A stretch of DNA of 64,000 nucleotides from Synechococcus sp. UW105 (GCF_900473935.1 NZ_UCNN01000030.1:186001-250000); one strand, 5' to 3'; counted from the stretch's first letter, positions 55,328-64,000 are shown. The notes: a model not told the origin generated them from the letters alone. Made by a program: numbers and translations.

Positions 55328-57112
55328 GTGAGCCAGCCCAGCGTCGACGCCACCAAGAGTTCTCAGGGCGCAGGCAGCGGCAAGCTCGACATGGAAGGAA
55401 TTCCGCTACCGAAGGCAGAGCAACGAAAACGAGACAGCCTCTTCCTCAAAGAGCCTCTACTAACAGAGCTGGGAAACGACCTGCCCAATTTCAGCGAAGA
55501 CGCTCTACAGATTCTCAAGTTCCACGGCAGTTATCAGCAGGACGACAGGGACAAACGCGAGAAAGGCAAGGACAAGCAATGGCAGATGATGCTGCGCCTG
55601 CGCAGTCCGGGAGGCCGCATCCCCACCGCCCTGTTTTTGGCCATGAACGATCTGGCCGATCGCCTTGGCGACGGAACGCTACGTGCCACAACCCGTCAGG
55701 CGTTCCAGATGCACGGTGTGCCCAAAGCCGACCTCAAGGAGGTGATTGGCACGATTGTTCGAAACCTTGGTTCCACGCTTGCTGCCTGTGGAGACATCAA
55801 CCGCAATGTGATGGCACCGGCGGCGCCTTTTGACAAAGGGGGTTACCCGGCAGCAAGACAGCTCGCCGATGAGATTGCTGATCTGCTGAGTCCCGAATGC
55901 GCCGAAGGCTCGTATTTGGATCTCTGGGTCGATGGAGACCTGAGCTATCGAATCAAGGCTGGCCGAAAGGTGAATGCGGTGCGAAAGCGCCAGTTTGAGG
56001 GAGCGGTGTTCTCAGGCGATCAGCAAGAACCTCTGTATGGAGACACCTATCTGCCACGCAAATTCAAAGTGGCGGTGACCGTGCCTGGAGACAATTCAGT
56101 CGATCTGCTGACCCAGGACATCGGCCTGGTGGTGTTCACAGACAGCAACGGTGGTCTCCGTGGATGCAACGTGTATGTAGGGGGCGGCATGGGCCGTACC
56201 CACAACAAGGAAGAGACATTCGCTCGGATCGCTGAACCGCTTGGCTATGTGGCCGCGGATCAGGTGTTGGATTTGGTGCAAAGCATCCTGGCCCTTCAGC
56301 GCGACCATGGCGATCGCAGGCTGAGGCGTCATGCCCGCATGAAGTATCTGCTCCATGACAGAGGCATCCAGTGGTTCCGTCAGGAATTAATGCGCGCCTA
56401 CTTCAGCGGAGACCTGAAGCCATTGCGCAGCGAGCCCAAGCCAAAACTGAATGATTACCTGGGCTGGCATCGCCATCGCGCCGGCATGTGGTTTGTAGGC
56501 ATTCCGCTGCTCTGCGGTCGGCTGGAAGGTGCTTTCAAGCAAGGCCTGAGCAAGATCGTCGAGACCTATCAACTGGAAATCCGTCTCACTCCCAATCAAG
56601 ATTTGCTGCTCTGCAACATCGGGACCCCACAAAGGGCTTCAATCCGCGCTGCCCTGGAAGAACTCGGGATTAACACCCCTGACATGCCAGCACCGTTAGC
56701 CCGACACGCCATCGCCTGCCCAGCCCTACCAACGTGCGGACTCGCCATCACCGAATCGGAACGGACCCTCCCTTCTGTTCTGGAGCGACTTGACAGCCAA
56801 CTCCAACGCTTGGAGATCGACAAACCGGTGTTGATCCGTATGACTGGCTGCCCGAATGGCTGCGCCCGCCCTTACATGGCTGAACTGGCGCTCGTGGGGA
56901 GCGGAGTCAACCAGTACCAGCTTTGGTTAGGCGGCAGCGCCAATTTGCAACGCCTCGCCAAGCCCTATATCCAGAAGCTACCCCTGGATCAGCTGGAGGC
57001 CGCGATTGAACCTCTGCTGTTGAGTTGGAAGGAAGCAGGTGGACGCCGCACCCTTGGAGACCATGTTCAAAAACTGGGCGATCAGGCAGTATCCGAGCTG
57101 CTCAATGCTTGA
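55328..57112 (+). CDS. sir: Ferredoxin-dependent sulfite reductase
   Basis: A 594-residue enzyme that reduces sulfite to sulfide with ferredoxin, supplying sulfur for cysteine. The siroheme/[4Fe-4S] ligands are in CPALPTCGLAITESERTLP near residue 460 and TGCPNGCARPYMAELALVG near residue 510. TRQAFQMHGVPKADLKEVIG near residue 120 is the conserved substrate/siroheme region. The start is GTG at 55328. Cyanobacterial Sir is slightly longer than plant forms at the N terminus, as here. The last 31 nt overlap the converging dipeptidase gene. Confidence 0.95.
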   Translation: MSQPSVDATKSSQGAGSGKLDMEGIPLPKAEQRKRDSLFLKEPLLTELGNDLPNFSEDALQILKFHGSYQQDDRDKREKGKDKQWQMMLRLRSPGGRIPTALFLAMNDLADRLGDGTLRATTRQAFQMHGVPKADLKEVIGTIVRNLGSTLAACGDINRNVMAPAAPFDKGGYPAARQLADEIADLLSPECAEGSYLDLWVDGDLSYRIKAGRKVNAVRKRQFEGAVFSGDQQEPLYGDTYLPRKFKVAVTVPGDNSVDLLTQDIGLVVFTDSNGGLRGCNVYVGGGMGRTHNKEETFARIAEPLGYVAADQVLDLVQSILALQRDHGDRRLRRHARMKYLLHDRGIQWFRQELMRAYFSGDLKPLRSEPKPKLNDYLGWHRHRAGMWFVGIPLLCGRLEGAFKQGLSKIVETYQLEIRLTPNQDLLLCNIGTPQRASIRAALEELGINTPDMPAPLARHAIACPALPTCGLAITESERTLPSVLERLDSQLQRLEIDKPVLIRMTGCPNGCARPYMAELALVGSGVNQYQLWLGGSANLQRLAKPYIQKLPLDQLEAAIEPLLLSWKEAGGRRTLGDHVQKLGDQAVSELLNA

Positions 57113-57828
57113 TCACAGCGTCCGTAGATAGCTTCCTGTGCCCCCGAACGCCAAGCCCAGAGCTGATCTCCAAAACTGAAATGCCACCACTCATTGGGAT
57201 GGCGCACAAACCCCTGCCCACTGAGCACACGATCGAGCAGACAACGGCGTTGATGGACGCAAACGGCGAATGCGTCCCGACCAGCCAATGCAGTGTTGGC
57301 GTAGTGATCCGGCTCGGAAACGGGGCCAATCGCATCAATCTCACCACCCATTTCGAGCAGATCACCATCACGTCCCGCCAGCGTCAGATCAACAGCAGCT
57401 CCTGTGCTGTGCGGCGGCGGCGTGGTTGGGTCGAGGCTAGGGGGTGCCCAGAAACGACCAACGGCATGCCGAACCTCGGCAATCGCTCGATCGATGGCCG
57501 CAGCGGATCCAGCGGTCTTGAGGTTGATGCCCAAGCGAGCACACTCTTCAGCCACGGCATGGTCAACCATGAAGGCCTGCACTGAGACTGGACGCCAAGC
57601 ATCGAAGATGACAAAGCGGAGCTCCTGGTCATGCGCTTGAAGCTGCTGCTCGGCCGCGATCAAACGCCTCACCACTCCCGCCCGCAGCACAAAAGGATCT
57701 GCTCCCGGTCCGTAGGGCGCGCCTAAGCGCTGGTAAGGGTGTGGCTGGAGGCACAACAGCTCTGGGCGTAACCGCTTCAGCGGCTCGCCGCAGTCGTCGA
57801 TTAGACGATCGCTCCAGGGACGCAGCAC
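57082..57828 (-). CDS. ddpX: D-alanyl-D-alanine dipeptidase (VanX/DdpX-like)
   Basis: A 248-residue M15D zinc peptidase that splits D-Ala-D-Ala dipeptide. It has the metal motif HSTGAAVDLTLAGRDG near residue 140 (His and Asp ligands) and the catalytic/metal EWWHFSFGDQ near residue 215. FVIFDAWRPVSVQAFMVDH near residue 74 is the family's substrate-binding arginine segment. No signal peptide is seen, so it may act in the cytoplasm on recycled dipeptide rather than in antibiotic resistance. The start is ATG. It overlaps the end of sir by 31 nt on the other strand. Confidence 0.88.
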   Translation of the reverse strand: MLRPWSDRLIDDCGEPLKRLRPELLCLQPHPYQRLGAPYGPGADPFVLRAGVVRRLIAAEQQLQAHDQELRFVIFDAWRPVSVQAFMVDHAVAEECARLGINLKTAGSAAAIDRAIAEVRHAVGRFWAPPSLDPTTPPPHSTGAAVDLTLAGRDGDLLEMGGEIDAIGPVSEPDHYANTALAGRDAFAVCVHQRRCLLDRVLSGQGFVRHPNEWWHFSFGDQLWAWRSGAQEAIYGRCDQALSSSDTA

Positions 57829-58208
57829 CGGACCACTTCAACTGCGTTCAAGGCTGACAGAAGTCGACAGCAGGAAGCCGTTTCCACAAGTGGACACAAT
57901 TTTTCCCCAGGGTGGGTCTCATTTCACACGTCGCGAGCAGGTTGTGACGCAGGAGAGATGCTCGTAGCGATACATGTGACAACAAACCATAAAGACAATC
58001 TTGAGCTTTCAGAGCAAAGGCTCAGACATCCGACCAAGAACCCTGCACCAGAAGGGAAGCCAGCGATTCAATCTCAATCGAAATAAGAGCAGCAGCGCCA
58101 GAGAAAAACAAGCCAAAAAGCGACATTTGTCAGCGAGACCTCAAAAAAGCAGCAAAAAGGGAATAGTGAGACTCAACCGAGACTCAAGCCTGTGGAAATA
58201 AACGTGCA
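57829..58208. other. 380-nt intergenic region with inverted TTTCCACA motifs
   Basis: No recognised gene. TTTCCACAA at 57881-57889 and its inverse TGTGGAAA at 58191-58198 resemble DnaA-box cores and face each other about 300 nt apart. A TTG-started frame at 58001-58201 encodes a 66-residue very basic peptide (Lys/Arg about one in three near the middle), which could be real but more likely reflects an A-rich stretch. The region upstream of the dipeptidase gene should hold its promoter. Confidence 0.4.
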
Positions 58209-60758
58209 TTAATTCAATTGACCTGAAGCGGTCATCCGAAGACGTTGATTTTCCAGCAACTGGCGCAGAACGGGGTGACGATTGAGACCAGGATCCAGAT
58301 CAATCAGCCTGCTGGCCTCCTGGCGTGCCTCCTCCAGAACAGCGCCATCATCGGCAAGACTTGCGAGAGCCAAATCAGGCAACCCGGACTGGCGGGTTCC
58401 GAGCACTTGTCCAGGGCCGCGAAGGCGTAAATCCATTTCTGCTATTTCAAAGCCATCGGTGGAATGAACGAGAACATCGAGCCGTTGGCGTGCCAAAGCA
58501 TTGCGGCTGTCATTCACGAGCAGACAGTGAGAAGCAGCTGCTCCACGACCAACACGACCACGAAGCTGGTGCAACTGGGCCAGGCCGAAGCGATCGGCAT
58601 GATCAATCACCATCACGCTGGCCTCAGGTACATCCACACCCACCTCAACGACGGTGGTGGAAACAAGAACCTGACAATCTCCAGACGAAAACGACTGGAT
58701 CACAGACTGCTTGTCTGCACTGCTGAGGCGTCCGTGTAGCAACCCAACCGAAAGATCGGGAAAGACCTCTTCTGCCAGTTCTCGATGCACATCGACGGCG
58801 GAACGTAAATCCAATTTCTCCGACTCTTCCACCAGGGGCAGCACCACATATGCTCGCTGACCGGCCTCAACCTCCTTTCGGATCAACTCATGGGCATCGT
58901 GACGCTCTGATCCGGCAATTTGACGGGTTTGGATCGGTGTCCGCCCTGGTGGCAACTCATCAATTTGACTCACATCCAGATCGCCATGCAGGGAGAGGGC
59001 AAGGGTGCGGGGAATCGGTGTCGCCGTCATCGTCAAAAGGTGAGGTTGCAATCCCTTACTGAGAAGGCGATTGCGCTGGCGAACCCCGAAGCGATGCTGC
59101 TCATCCACCACCACCAGACCAAGGCGCGAGAAGTCAACAGGGTCTTCGATCAACGCGTGGGTGCCAACCAAAATGCGCAGTGTTCCATTGGCCAGATCAG
59201 TGAGAATGCGCCTGCGGTTGGGTTTTGAAGTCGAACCAGTCAGCAACTCCACGCTGACGTGAAGTGGCATCAACCACTGACAGAGACTGCGATAGTGCTG
59301 TTCCGCCAGCACTTCAGTCGGTGCCATCAGGGCTCCCTGCCAACCGGCATCGACTGCATTCAGCAGGGAGGCGACCGCCACCACGGTTTTACCGCTGCCC
59401 ACATCCCCCTGGACAAGGCGTGCCATCGGTTCGCTCTTGCCTAAGTCGCTCTCGATTTCCGCCAAAACGCGCTGCTGCGCTCCTGTGAGCTGAAAGGGCA
59501 ACAAATCGAGGAAACGACCAACAAGACCGTCTCTCTGGCCAATACCCTCAAGGCTCGGAGCCTGGCGCTGACGTAAATCGGCGCGACGCTGCATCAGGCC
59601 CAGCTGAAGCAAAAGAAATTCGTCAAACACAAGCCTCCGCCTTGCCTGTTGAAGACGTTCGCGATCCACAGGCCGATGAATCCCTTGCAGGCCTTCAGTG
59701 CGGGAGATCAGATGCAGGACTGCACGTCGTTCAGGACTGAGGGGTTCGGGCCAATGCTCAGCAGCCGGAAGCACAAGCTCCACCAGACCACGCAATCGGT
59801 CGGCTGTGAGCCCATCGGTGAGGGCATAAACCGGAAGCAATCGGCCGATCTGACGTGATCGCAACGGAGAGTGAACCGTCTCCATCACCTCAATCAAAGG
59901 ATCCTGAAAGCTGATCCCATAGGGGCCGGTCTTGACCAGGCCGCTAATCGCCACTGTGGCTCCTACGGGATACTGTCGGCTCTGGGCGTGCAACGCCGCT
60001 GGGTTGCTGAAGCGTTTGCCAGCGAGGAATCGAGTCACCTTCAAACGACCAGTGGGATCCTGCACTTGCAGCTCCAGGATCGACAGATTGGGGTTACGCG
60101 GACTCGTGAATCCGTGACAGCGGCGCACCGTGGCCACGATCGTTGCTGTTTGCCCGGCCTCAAGGGCGACGATGCGTCGCATCGCCGAATAGTCGACGTA
60201 ATCCCTCGGGTAATACAGGAGCAAATCTCTGACCAGCAGAAGGCCGAGGGACGCCAAACGTTCAGCCAGCTTTGGTCCAATGCCCTTGACACCAGACAGC
60301 GGCAAGTCGAGAGAGAGTGAGGCTGGTGCCGTCCGGTTGGGTTGCTGGTTGTCGACTTGGTCCTTCACCCTTAATCGCGGGGGTGCCATCGGTTGCGACG
60401 GTTCCATCCGCTGGCGGAATTGATGAAGCCATTGCCGAGTGGAGGTCACCAGTCGGCGGCGAGCCGATTCAGACAGCGTCGGGTAACTGCGATAAGAAGC
60501 CGCTAAGGAGGCCAAGCGATCACTGCTATCCGCAGGGATGGGGATCGGTGGTGGTGTCGCGAGCTGACGGGTCAGAAAGTGGTGAAACCGTTCCTGTCGT
60601 CCCTGCAGATCAATGAAGCCGCGATCAGCCTCCAACGTCAGAGATGTCTGAAGAGGGTGAAGCCAGGCCTGAAGACGATTGAGCTCTGCTGCAGAGCAAG
60701 CCGGAGTCAGCTCTGGGGAGGATGGGTTGGAGGGCTGGTTGGAGGGCTGGGCCACCAC
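58209..60758 (-). CDS. recG: ATP-dependent DNA helicase RecG
   Basis: About 849 residues. RecG remodels stalled replication forks and branched DNA. An N-terminal wedge/OB domain begins with SGVKGIGPKLAERLASLG and YYPRDYVDYS. Helicase motif I is LVQGDVGSGKTVVAVASL, DEAD-type motif II is VVDEQHRFGVRQR, and motif III is MTATPIPRTLAL. Late motifs are VSTTVVEVGVDVPEASVMVI and QLRGRVGRG. An extra cyanobacterial N-terminal segment of about 130 residues precedes the wedge. The start is uncertain: GTG at 60758 is used, and an in-frame TTG at 60860 would lengthen the overlap with the upstream gene. Confidence 0.93.
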   Translation of the reverse strand: MVAQPSNQPSNPSSPELTPACSAAELNRLQAWLHPLQTSLTLEADRGFIDLQGRQERFHHFLTRQLATPPPIPIPADSSDRLASLAASYRSYPTLSESARRRLVTSTRQWLHQFRQRMEPSQPMAPPRLRVKDQVDNQQPNRTAPASLSLDLPLSGVKGIGPKLAERLASLGLLLVRDLLLYYPRDYVDYSAMRRIVALEAGQTATIVATVRRCHGFTSPRNPNLSILELQVQDPTGRLKVTRFLAGKRFSNPAALHAQSRQYPVGATVAISGLVKTGPYGISFQDPLIEVMETVHSPLRSRQIGRLLPVYALTDGLTADRLRGLVELVLPAAEHWPEPLSPERRAVLHLISRTEGLQGIHRPVDRERLQQARRRLVFDEFLLLQLGLMQRRADLRQRQAPSLEGIGQRDGLVGRFLDLLPFQLTGAQQRVLAEIESDLGKSEPMARLVQGDVGSGKTVVAVASLLNAVDAGWQGALMAPTEVLAEQHYRSLCQWLMPLHVSVELLTGSTSKPNRRRILTDLANGTLRILVGTHALIEDPVDFSRLGLVVVDEQHRFGVRQRNRLLSKGLQPHLLTMTATPIPRTLALSLHGDLDVSQIDELPPGRTPIQTRQIAGSERHDAHELIRKEVEAGQRAYVVLPLVEESEKLDLRSAVDVHRELAEEVFPDLSVGLLHGRLSSADKQSVIQSFSSGDCQVLVSTTVVEVGVDVPEASVMVIDHADRFGLAQLHQLRGRVGRGAAASHCLLVNDSRNALARQRLDVLVHSTDGFEIAEMDLRLRGPGQVLGTRQSGLPDLALASLADDGAVLEEARQEASRLIDLDPGLNRHPVLRQLLENQRLRMTASGQLN

Positions 60759-61972
60759 TGATGCTGCACGTGTTGGGTCTGAGCACGCCGCTGCCAGTGG
60801 CGTTGCTGTCGAACCATTGTGAGCAAGCTCTGCTTCCGTTGTCGGAGCCTGCTGCGACAACGACGCAATGGCACGAGGTCGAATTCCAGTTCAGACGGGC
60901 GAAGAAGAACACAGCAGAGATCGATCAACTGGTCACCAGACCCGGTCATCGGCAAAGGGACCCTCAGACGGAGGAGATTGGAGGCCGTGGGAAGGGTGTC
61001 GACCTGGCCCGCATGCACGGCGTCAAGCAGGCTGATGGGCAGGAGGCTTGTGGTGAGACCTGCACGCAAGAGCTCAACATTGATCGCGTGAGACAGGTTG
61101 CGCAGACGACGCACGACGGCAAGATCAAGGCCGTCGAGCCAGCGCATCAGCTCCAAGGGCATCGTGGGCATGAACTCGGAACTGAGCTGATCGGAATCTG
61201 AGCCAGCTGCTTCCTCATCGCTGGGATCAGACAGGGATGAATCCTCAGACGCATCCATGGCCTGACCGGCCATCAGAAACAGCGAGCGCAACACATCCAG
61301 ATCACTGCTGGCCTGGTCCGCAACGCCAAGATCACCATCCTCGTCCTGGTCTGTGGTTGGCGGAGGGTCTTCGAAACTCAGATCCAGCTCTGATTCAAGC
61401 GCCACATCCTCGTCAGAGGGTGTGAACGAAGCCTCCTCTTTCTGCTCTCCATTCACAGGAGGCAAGAGACCATCAAGAAGGGCGGGTTGATCAACAGGCG
61501 GAGCAAGGCTGAGCTGAACTGATCCGGACATCCCATCATCAGAGAAGCTGTCAGACGCCGAACCCTGTTGGTCCGTCTGATGCGCCTGGTCCGAAGACCG
61601 CTGCAAGCTCTCCATCATGGATTGTTGAGCCTGACGTCTTCGAGTCCGCTTCTCCCGATTGAGCTCCTTAGCAAGTAATTGGAGTTGTTCAATCGTGAGC
61701 AAGGAACTACAGCGTTGGATGAGCTCATCGATCCGCTGCTGGAGAGAGTGACGAGAGGGATCAGAAAGCTGATTCAAGCGAGCGTGATCAACGCTGCAGA
61801 GGAGATGCCCAAGGGCGCGATGCACCGCTGAGGGCAAGCGCTCACGCAGGAGTCTTAAATAATCAGATTGATCCGCATAAAAAGCTGGTGCCGTATCACG
61901 ACACCAGCTCTGAAGACGAGCAAGCTGCTCGTCAGGGTTATATGGCAAAGCGCTTTCCTGGTCGGACGCCAA
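60707..61972 (-). CDS. Conserved hypothetical protein, acidic middle region
   Basis: A 421-residue protein starting at ATG. Residues 1-110 are helical (LRLLRERLPSAVHRALGHLL, then HSLQQRIDELIQRCSSLLTI). Residues about 120-260 are very acidic and disordered (many Asp, Ser, Glu). Residues about 265-370 are again folded (MRWLDGLDLAVVRRLRNLSH, then LLRAGLTTSLLPISLLDAVH). The end is basic, then Pro-rich, and is encoded over the recG start in another frame. Helical ends flanking an acidic linker are seen in cyanobacterial unknowns near tsf. It lies 2 nt after tsf. No function is recognised. Confidence 0.65.
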   Translation of the reverse strand: MASDQESALPYNPDEQLARLQSWCRDTAPAFYADQSDYLRLLRERLPSAVHRALGHLLCSVDHARLNQLSDPSRHSLQQRIDELIQRCSSLLTIEQLQLLAKELNREKRTRRRQAQQSMMESLQRSSDQAHQTDQQGSASDSFSDDGMSGSVQLSLAPPVDQPALLDGLLPPVNGEQKEEASFTPSDEDVALESELDLSFEDPPPTTDQDEDGDLGVADQASSDLDVLRSLFLMAGQAMDASEDSSLSDPSDEEAAGSDSDQLSSEFMPTMPLELMRWLDGLDLAVVRRLRNLSHAINVELLRAGLTTSLLPISLLDAVHAGQVDTLPTASNLLRLRVPLPMTGSGDQLIDLCCVLLRPSELEFDLVPLRRCRSRLRQRKQSLLTMVRQQRHWQRRAQTQHVQHQWWPSPPTSPPTHPPQS

Positions 61973-61974
61973 GA

Positions 61975-62631
61975 TCAGCCTTTGGTCATTGATGCCACTT
62001 CAGTGGCGAAATCGACTTGTTCGATCTCGATCCCTTCACCCAGGGTGTAACGGGTGAAACGGCGCACCTGGACGTTTTCGCCGATCTTTCCGGCCACTTG
62101 CTTCACCAGTTCGGCCAAAGAAAGAGAGCTATCGCGGATAAAAGGCTGATCCAACAAAGCCATTTCCTTGAGTCGCTTGCCAATCCGACCCTCAACAATT
62201 CTGGCCTTCATCTGATCTGGCTTGCCCTCGAGGTCATCACGACCCATTTCGATCGACTTCTCACGGTCGACAATTTCTTGAGGGATGTCATCGGTGCTGA
62301 CGTACTCAACACTTGGGCAGGCTGCAATCTGCATGGAGACATCGCGCAGTAGACCCTGGAAAAGATCGCCACGTGCAACGAAATCCGTTTCACAGTTGAT
62401 CTCCACAAGAACACCAACGCGCGCACCGGTGTGGATGTAGCTGCCGATGGCCCCCTCAGCAGCGGCACGGCTCGATTTCTTCTCGGCGCTTGCAATGCCC
62501 TTCTGACGCAGCCACTCAACCGCTTTGGTCATATCGCCCTCGGTTTCCCCCAGGGCTTTTTTGCAATCCATCATTCCTGCGCCAGTCTTATCGCGCAGAT
62601 CCTTGACAAGCTTGGCGGATACGGCGGCCAT
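61975..62631 (-). CDS. tsf: Translation elongation factor Ts
   Basis: A 218-residue factor that exchanges GDP for GTP on EF-Tu. The N-terminal UBA-like domain has [33 protein letters not shown] near residue 78 is the TDFVA signature that contacts EF-Tu. The C-terminal dimerisation subdomain is shortened, as is usual in cyanobacteria. The ATG at 62631 is chosen because EF-Ts sequence ([11 protein letters not shown]) starts there; 15 in-frame codons upstream are not conserved. It follows rpsB, with a strong hairpin between them. Confidence 0.96.
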   Translation of the reverse strand: MAAVSAKLVKDLRDKTGAGMMDCKKALGETEGDMTKAVEWLRQKGIASAEKKSSRAAAEGAIGSYIHTGARVGVLVEINCETDFVARGDLFQGLLRDVSMQIAACPSVEYVSTDDIPQEIVDREKSIEMGRDDLEGKPDQMKARIVEGRIGKRLKEMALLDQPFIRDSSLSLAELVKQVAGKIGENVQVRRFTRYTLGEGIEIEQVDFATEVASMTKG

Positions 62632-62649
62632 CGGTAGAGGGGGAAAATA

Positions 62650-62691
62650 GGAACAAGAAGAGCCGCCTTCCCACAAATGAGGGAGGGCGGC
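62650..62691 (-). terminator. Hairpin between rpsB and tsf (partial terminator or attenuator)
   Basis: On the minus strand an 11-bp stem (62681-62691 with 62662-62672, one wobble pair) with an 8-nt loop is followed by a T-rich stretch (TCTTCTTGTTCCTATTTT). It lies between the rpsB stop and the tsf start. It could lower tsf transcription relative to rpsB, as reported for attenuation between these genes in E. coli. Confidence 0.6.
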
Positions 62692-62714
62692 GTGAACAAA
62701 GAGGGAGGTGAGAC

Positions 62715-63434
62715 TTAGCCCTGGCCGTCGTCACCACCGCGCTGATCATTGGCGCCATGGCGACCTTCGTTGATCGCGTCAGCCAAACGGCTCAACACCA
62801 ACTGAACGGAGCGCACGGCATCGTCGTTGCAAGGGATCGGAACCTCACAGAGATCGGGATCACAATTGGTATCCAGCATCGACACCAGGGGGATGTCGAG
62901 CTTGCGTGCCTCCAGAACTGCATTGGTCTCGCGACGTTGGTCCACAAGGATCACAACATCGGGAAGACGACGCATGTTCTTGAGACCTCCCAGGTATTTC
63001 TGAAGACGCTCCAGTTCGCGGCGCAGAACGGCGGCTTCCTTTTTGGGGCGCATGGCGATCGCACCACTGGACTCCATCCGTTCCAGATCCTTAAGACGAT
63101 CAATCCGGGCTTTCATCGTGGTCCAGTTGGTGAGCATGCCGCCCAGCCAACGTTGGTTCACATAGGAACCACCACAACGGGCCGCCTCAAGAGCAATCAC
63201 TTCCGAGGCTTGCTTCTTGGTACCAACAAAAAGGAACCGCTTGCCACTGCGAGCGGCAGAGCGGACCCACTTGTAGGCATTGTTCATGCAGACAGCGGTC
63301 TGCACGAGATCGATGATGTGAACCCCATTGCGCGCGCAATAGATGTAGCGCGACATCTTTGGGTTCCAGCGACGAGTCTGGTGCCCAAAGTGGGCGCCAG
63401 CCTCCATCATCTCGGCGAGAGTGACAACAGCCAT
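62715..63434 (-). CDS. rpsB: 30S ribosomal protein S2
   Basis: A 239-residue small-subunit protein. The conserved opening [20 protein letters not shown] is followed by [20 protein letters not shown], and [20 protein letters not shown] and [18 protein letters not shown] come later, as in all S2 proteins. [20 protein letters not shown] near residue 160 is also typical. The start is ATG. The C-terminal tail is short and Gly/Asp-rich. It leads the rpsB-tsf transcript, and its upstream region holds an inverted repeat. Confidence 0.97.
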   Translation of the reverse strand: MAVVTLAEMMEAGAHFGHQTRRWNPKMSRYIYCARNGVHIIDLVQTAVCMNNAYKWVRSAARSGKRFLFVGTKKQASEVIALEAARCGGSYVNQRWLGGMLTNWTTMKARIDRLKDLERMESSGAIAMRPKKEAAVLRRELERLQKYLGGLKNMRRLPDVVILVDQRRETNAVLEARKLDIPLVSMLDTNCDPDLCEVPIPCNDDAVRSVQLVLSRLADAINEGRHGANDQRGGDDGQG

Positions 63435-63460
63435 GGTGTTTAGGGTTTCGGGTTCGCCTC

Positions 63461-63506
63461 CACCTGTCAGGGATGGTCAAGGACCAGCACCCGAAACAGA
63501 CAGGTG
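63461..63506 (-). promoter_or_regulatory. Inverted repeat in the rpsB upstream region
   Basis: CACCTGTC at 63461-63468 and GACAGGTG at 63499-63506 form an 8-nt perfect inverted repeat with a 30-nt spacer, 27 nt upstream of the rpsB start. It could fold in the leader RNA and serve S2 autoregulation, or be an operator. Only the repeat itself is seen. Confidence 0.3.
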
Positions 63507-63546
63507 TGCGGTGTGAAAGAACTCAATGAATTTATCAAAAGACCGG

Positions 63547-64000
63547 TCAGCGCAGCCCGATTGCCTTCGCTTCACGGAACATCGCACGCACACCGATACG
63601 ATTCAGGGGAAGGCGCAGCACTTCCATTGCCACGGCAGCATGGCCATGGCTAATCAGCCATTTCAGCAAAGGACGCAACGACCGTTCGTTGAGCAATCCG
63701 CCGAGGGTCAATAGCTCCCACAGGATCAGGTGGAGCCACGTGAACTGAATGATGAAACGGACCCTGCGGGTCGGATGCTTGCGAAAGAACACCAAGCCCA
63801 TTTTGGCCCGTTCCTGCTCGACCCTGATCAGATCTGGAACCTGAGCAAGGCTCAAGGCTGGATGCCAGTGGTAGCCAACCGCTTCCGGGCACTTGACCAA
63901 CGCCACCCCCATCTGACGCAGCCGTTCACCCAACTCGAGGTCTTCCCAGCCATAAAGGCGAAAGCCAGTGTCAAAAAGGCCTGACCGCTGCAACACCGTG
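63547..64000 (-). CDS. Glycosyltransferase (GT2-like), C-terminal part, cut by the window edge
   Basis: At least 151 residues of a frame still open at the right edge. GLFDTGFRLYGWEDLELGERLRQMG is the acceptor-binding E-D motif of family 2 glycosyltransferases with a GT-A fold (Trp-Glu-Asp, catalytic base Asp/Glu). YHWHPALSLAQVPDL and a hydrophobic segment (FIIQFTWLHLILWELLTLGG) follow, probably a membrane-associated helix. Such enzymes add sugars to lipids, polysaccharides or proteins. The donor and acceptor are unknown. It is upstream of rpsB on the same strand, with 112 nt between. Confidence 0.75.
   Translation of the reverse strand, partial: TVLQRSGLFDTGFRLYGWEDLELGERLRQMGVALVKCPEAVGYHWHPALSLAQVPDLIRVEQERAKMGLVFFRKHPTRRVRFIIQFTWLHLILWELLTLGGLLNERSLRPLLKWLISHGHAAVAMEVLRLPLNRIGVRAMFREAKAIGLR

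Overview
The window is chromosomal DNA of a cyanobacterium, most likely a marine picocyanobacterium of the Synechococcus type (a low-light Prochlorococcus with higher GC cannot be excluded by eye). The evidence is the oxygen-dependent Mg-protoporphyrin ester cyclase AcsF, the geranylgeranyl reductase ChlP, Psb30/Ycf12, Psb32, the CemA-like PcxA, CcsA, a ferredoxin-type sulfite reductase, and several proteins known only from cyanobacteria and plastids (DUF565, DUF2996, DUF6464, CCB-like). Genes are tightly packed, with many 1-4 nt overlaps and 3' overlaps between converging genes. There is one tRNA (Met, CAT). I see no rRNA, CRISPR array, insertion sequence or prophage.

Layout. 0-10.7 kb: the 3' end of an RNase II/R gene, a FAD oxidoreductase, metG overlapping lptC, a CCB-like gene, then a forward run TerB-like, psb32, pcxA, cobU, trmL, LysM/M23 peptidase. 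10.7-22.4 kb: tRNA-Met, a peroxiredoxin, UPF0182, an FtsH protease, rpmF, glycerate kinase, DUF565, a HAD phosphatase, recJ, a ClC channel and the tiny psb30. 22.4-35.1 kb: a cysteine-cluster protein, two half-size GDT1 transporters, an RNase-R-like protein without its active site, ubiX, DUF2996, acsF, the tldD/pmbA pair, fmt, a J-domain protein and a DEAD-box helicase.

35.15-39.3 kb is different. It looks more AT-rich, coding is sparse, and it holds small proteins: a Nif11-like peptide, a 59-residue peptide with a clear double-glycine leader, a one-helix membrane protein and a secreted protein. It also holds two genes that look broken, one by an in-frame TGA and one by a frameshift. I regard it as a fast-evolving islet and the best place for something undescribed.

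39.3-64 kb returns to core genes: DUF6464, TerC, mscL, ccsA; an LPS-export operon (typA, DUF309, lptA, lptB, lptF/G) in which every junction is a 4-nt overlap; a U32 peptidase-family gene with an M15 peptidase; chlP, glyS, sir, a VanX-like dipeptidase; recG, a hypothetical gene, tsf, rpsB with a hairpin between the last two; and a glycosyltransferase cut by the right edge.

Working together: lptC at 4.4 kb and lptA/B/F at 43-46 kb are parts of one lipopolysaccharide export machine. acsF and chlP serve chlorophyll synthesis. psb30, psb32, ftsH and possibly the GDT1 pair serve photosystem II assembly, repair and metal supply. metG, fmt, glyS, tsf, rpsB, rpmF, trmL and tRNA-Met serve translation. 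All function calls rest on recognising motifs and family patterns by eye; no search was run.
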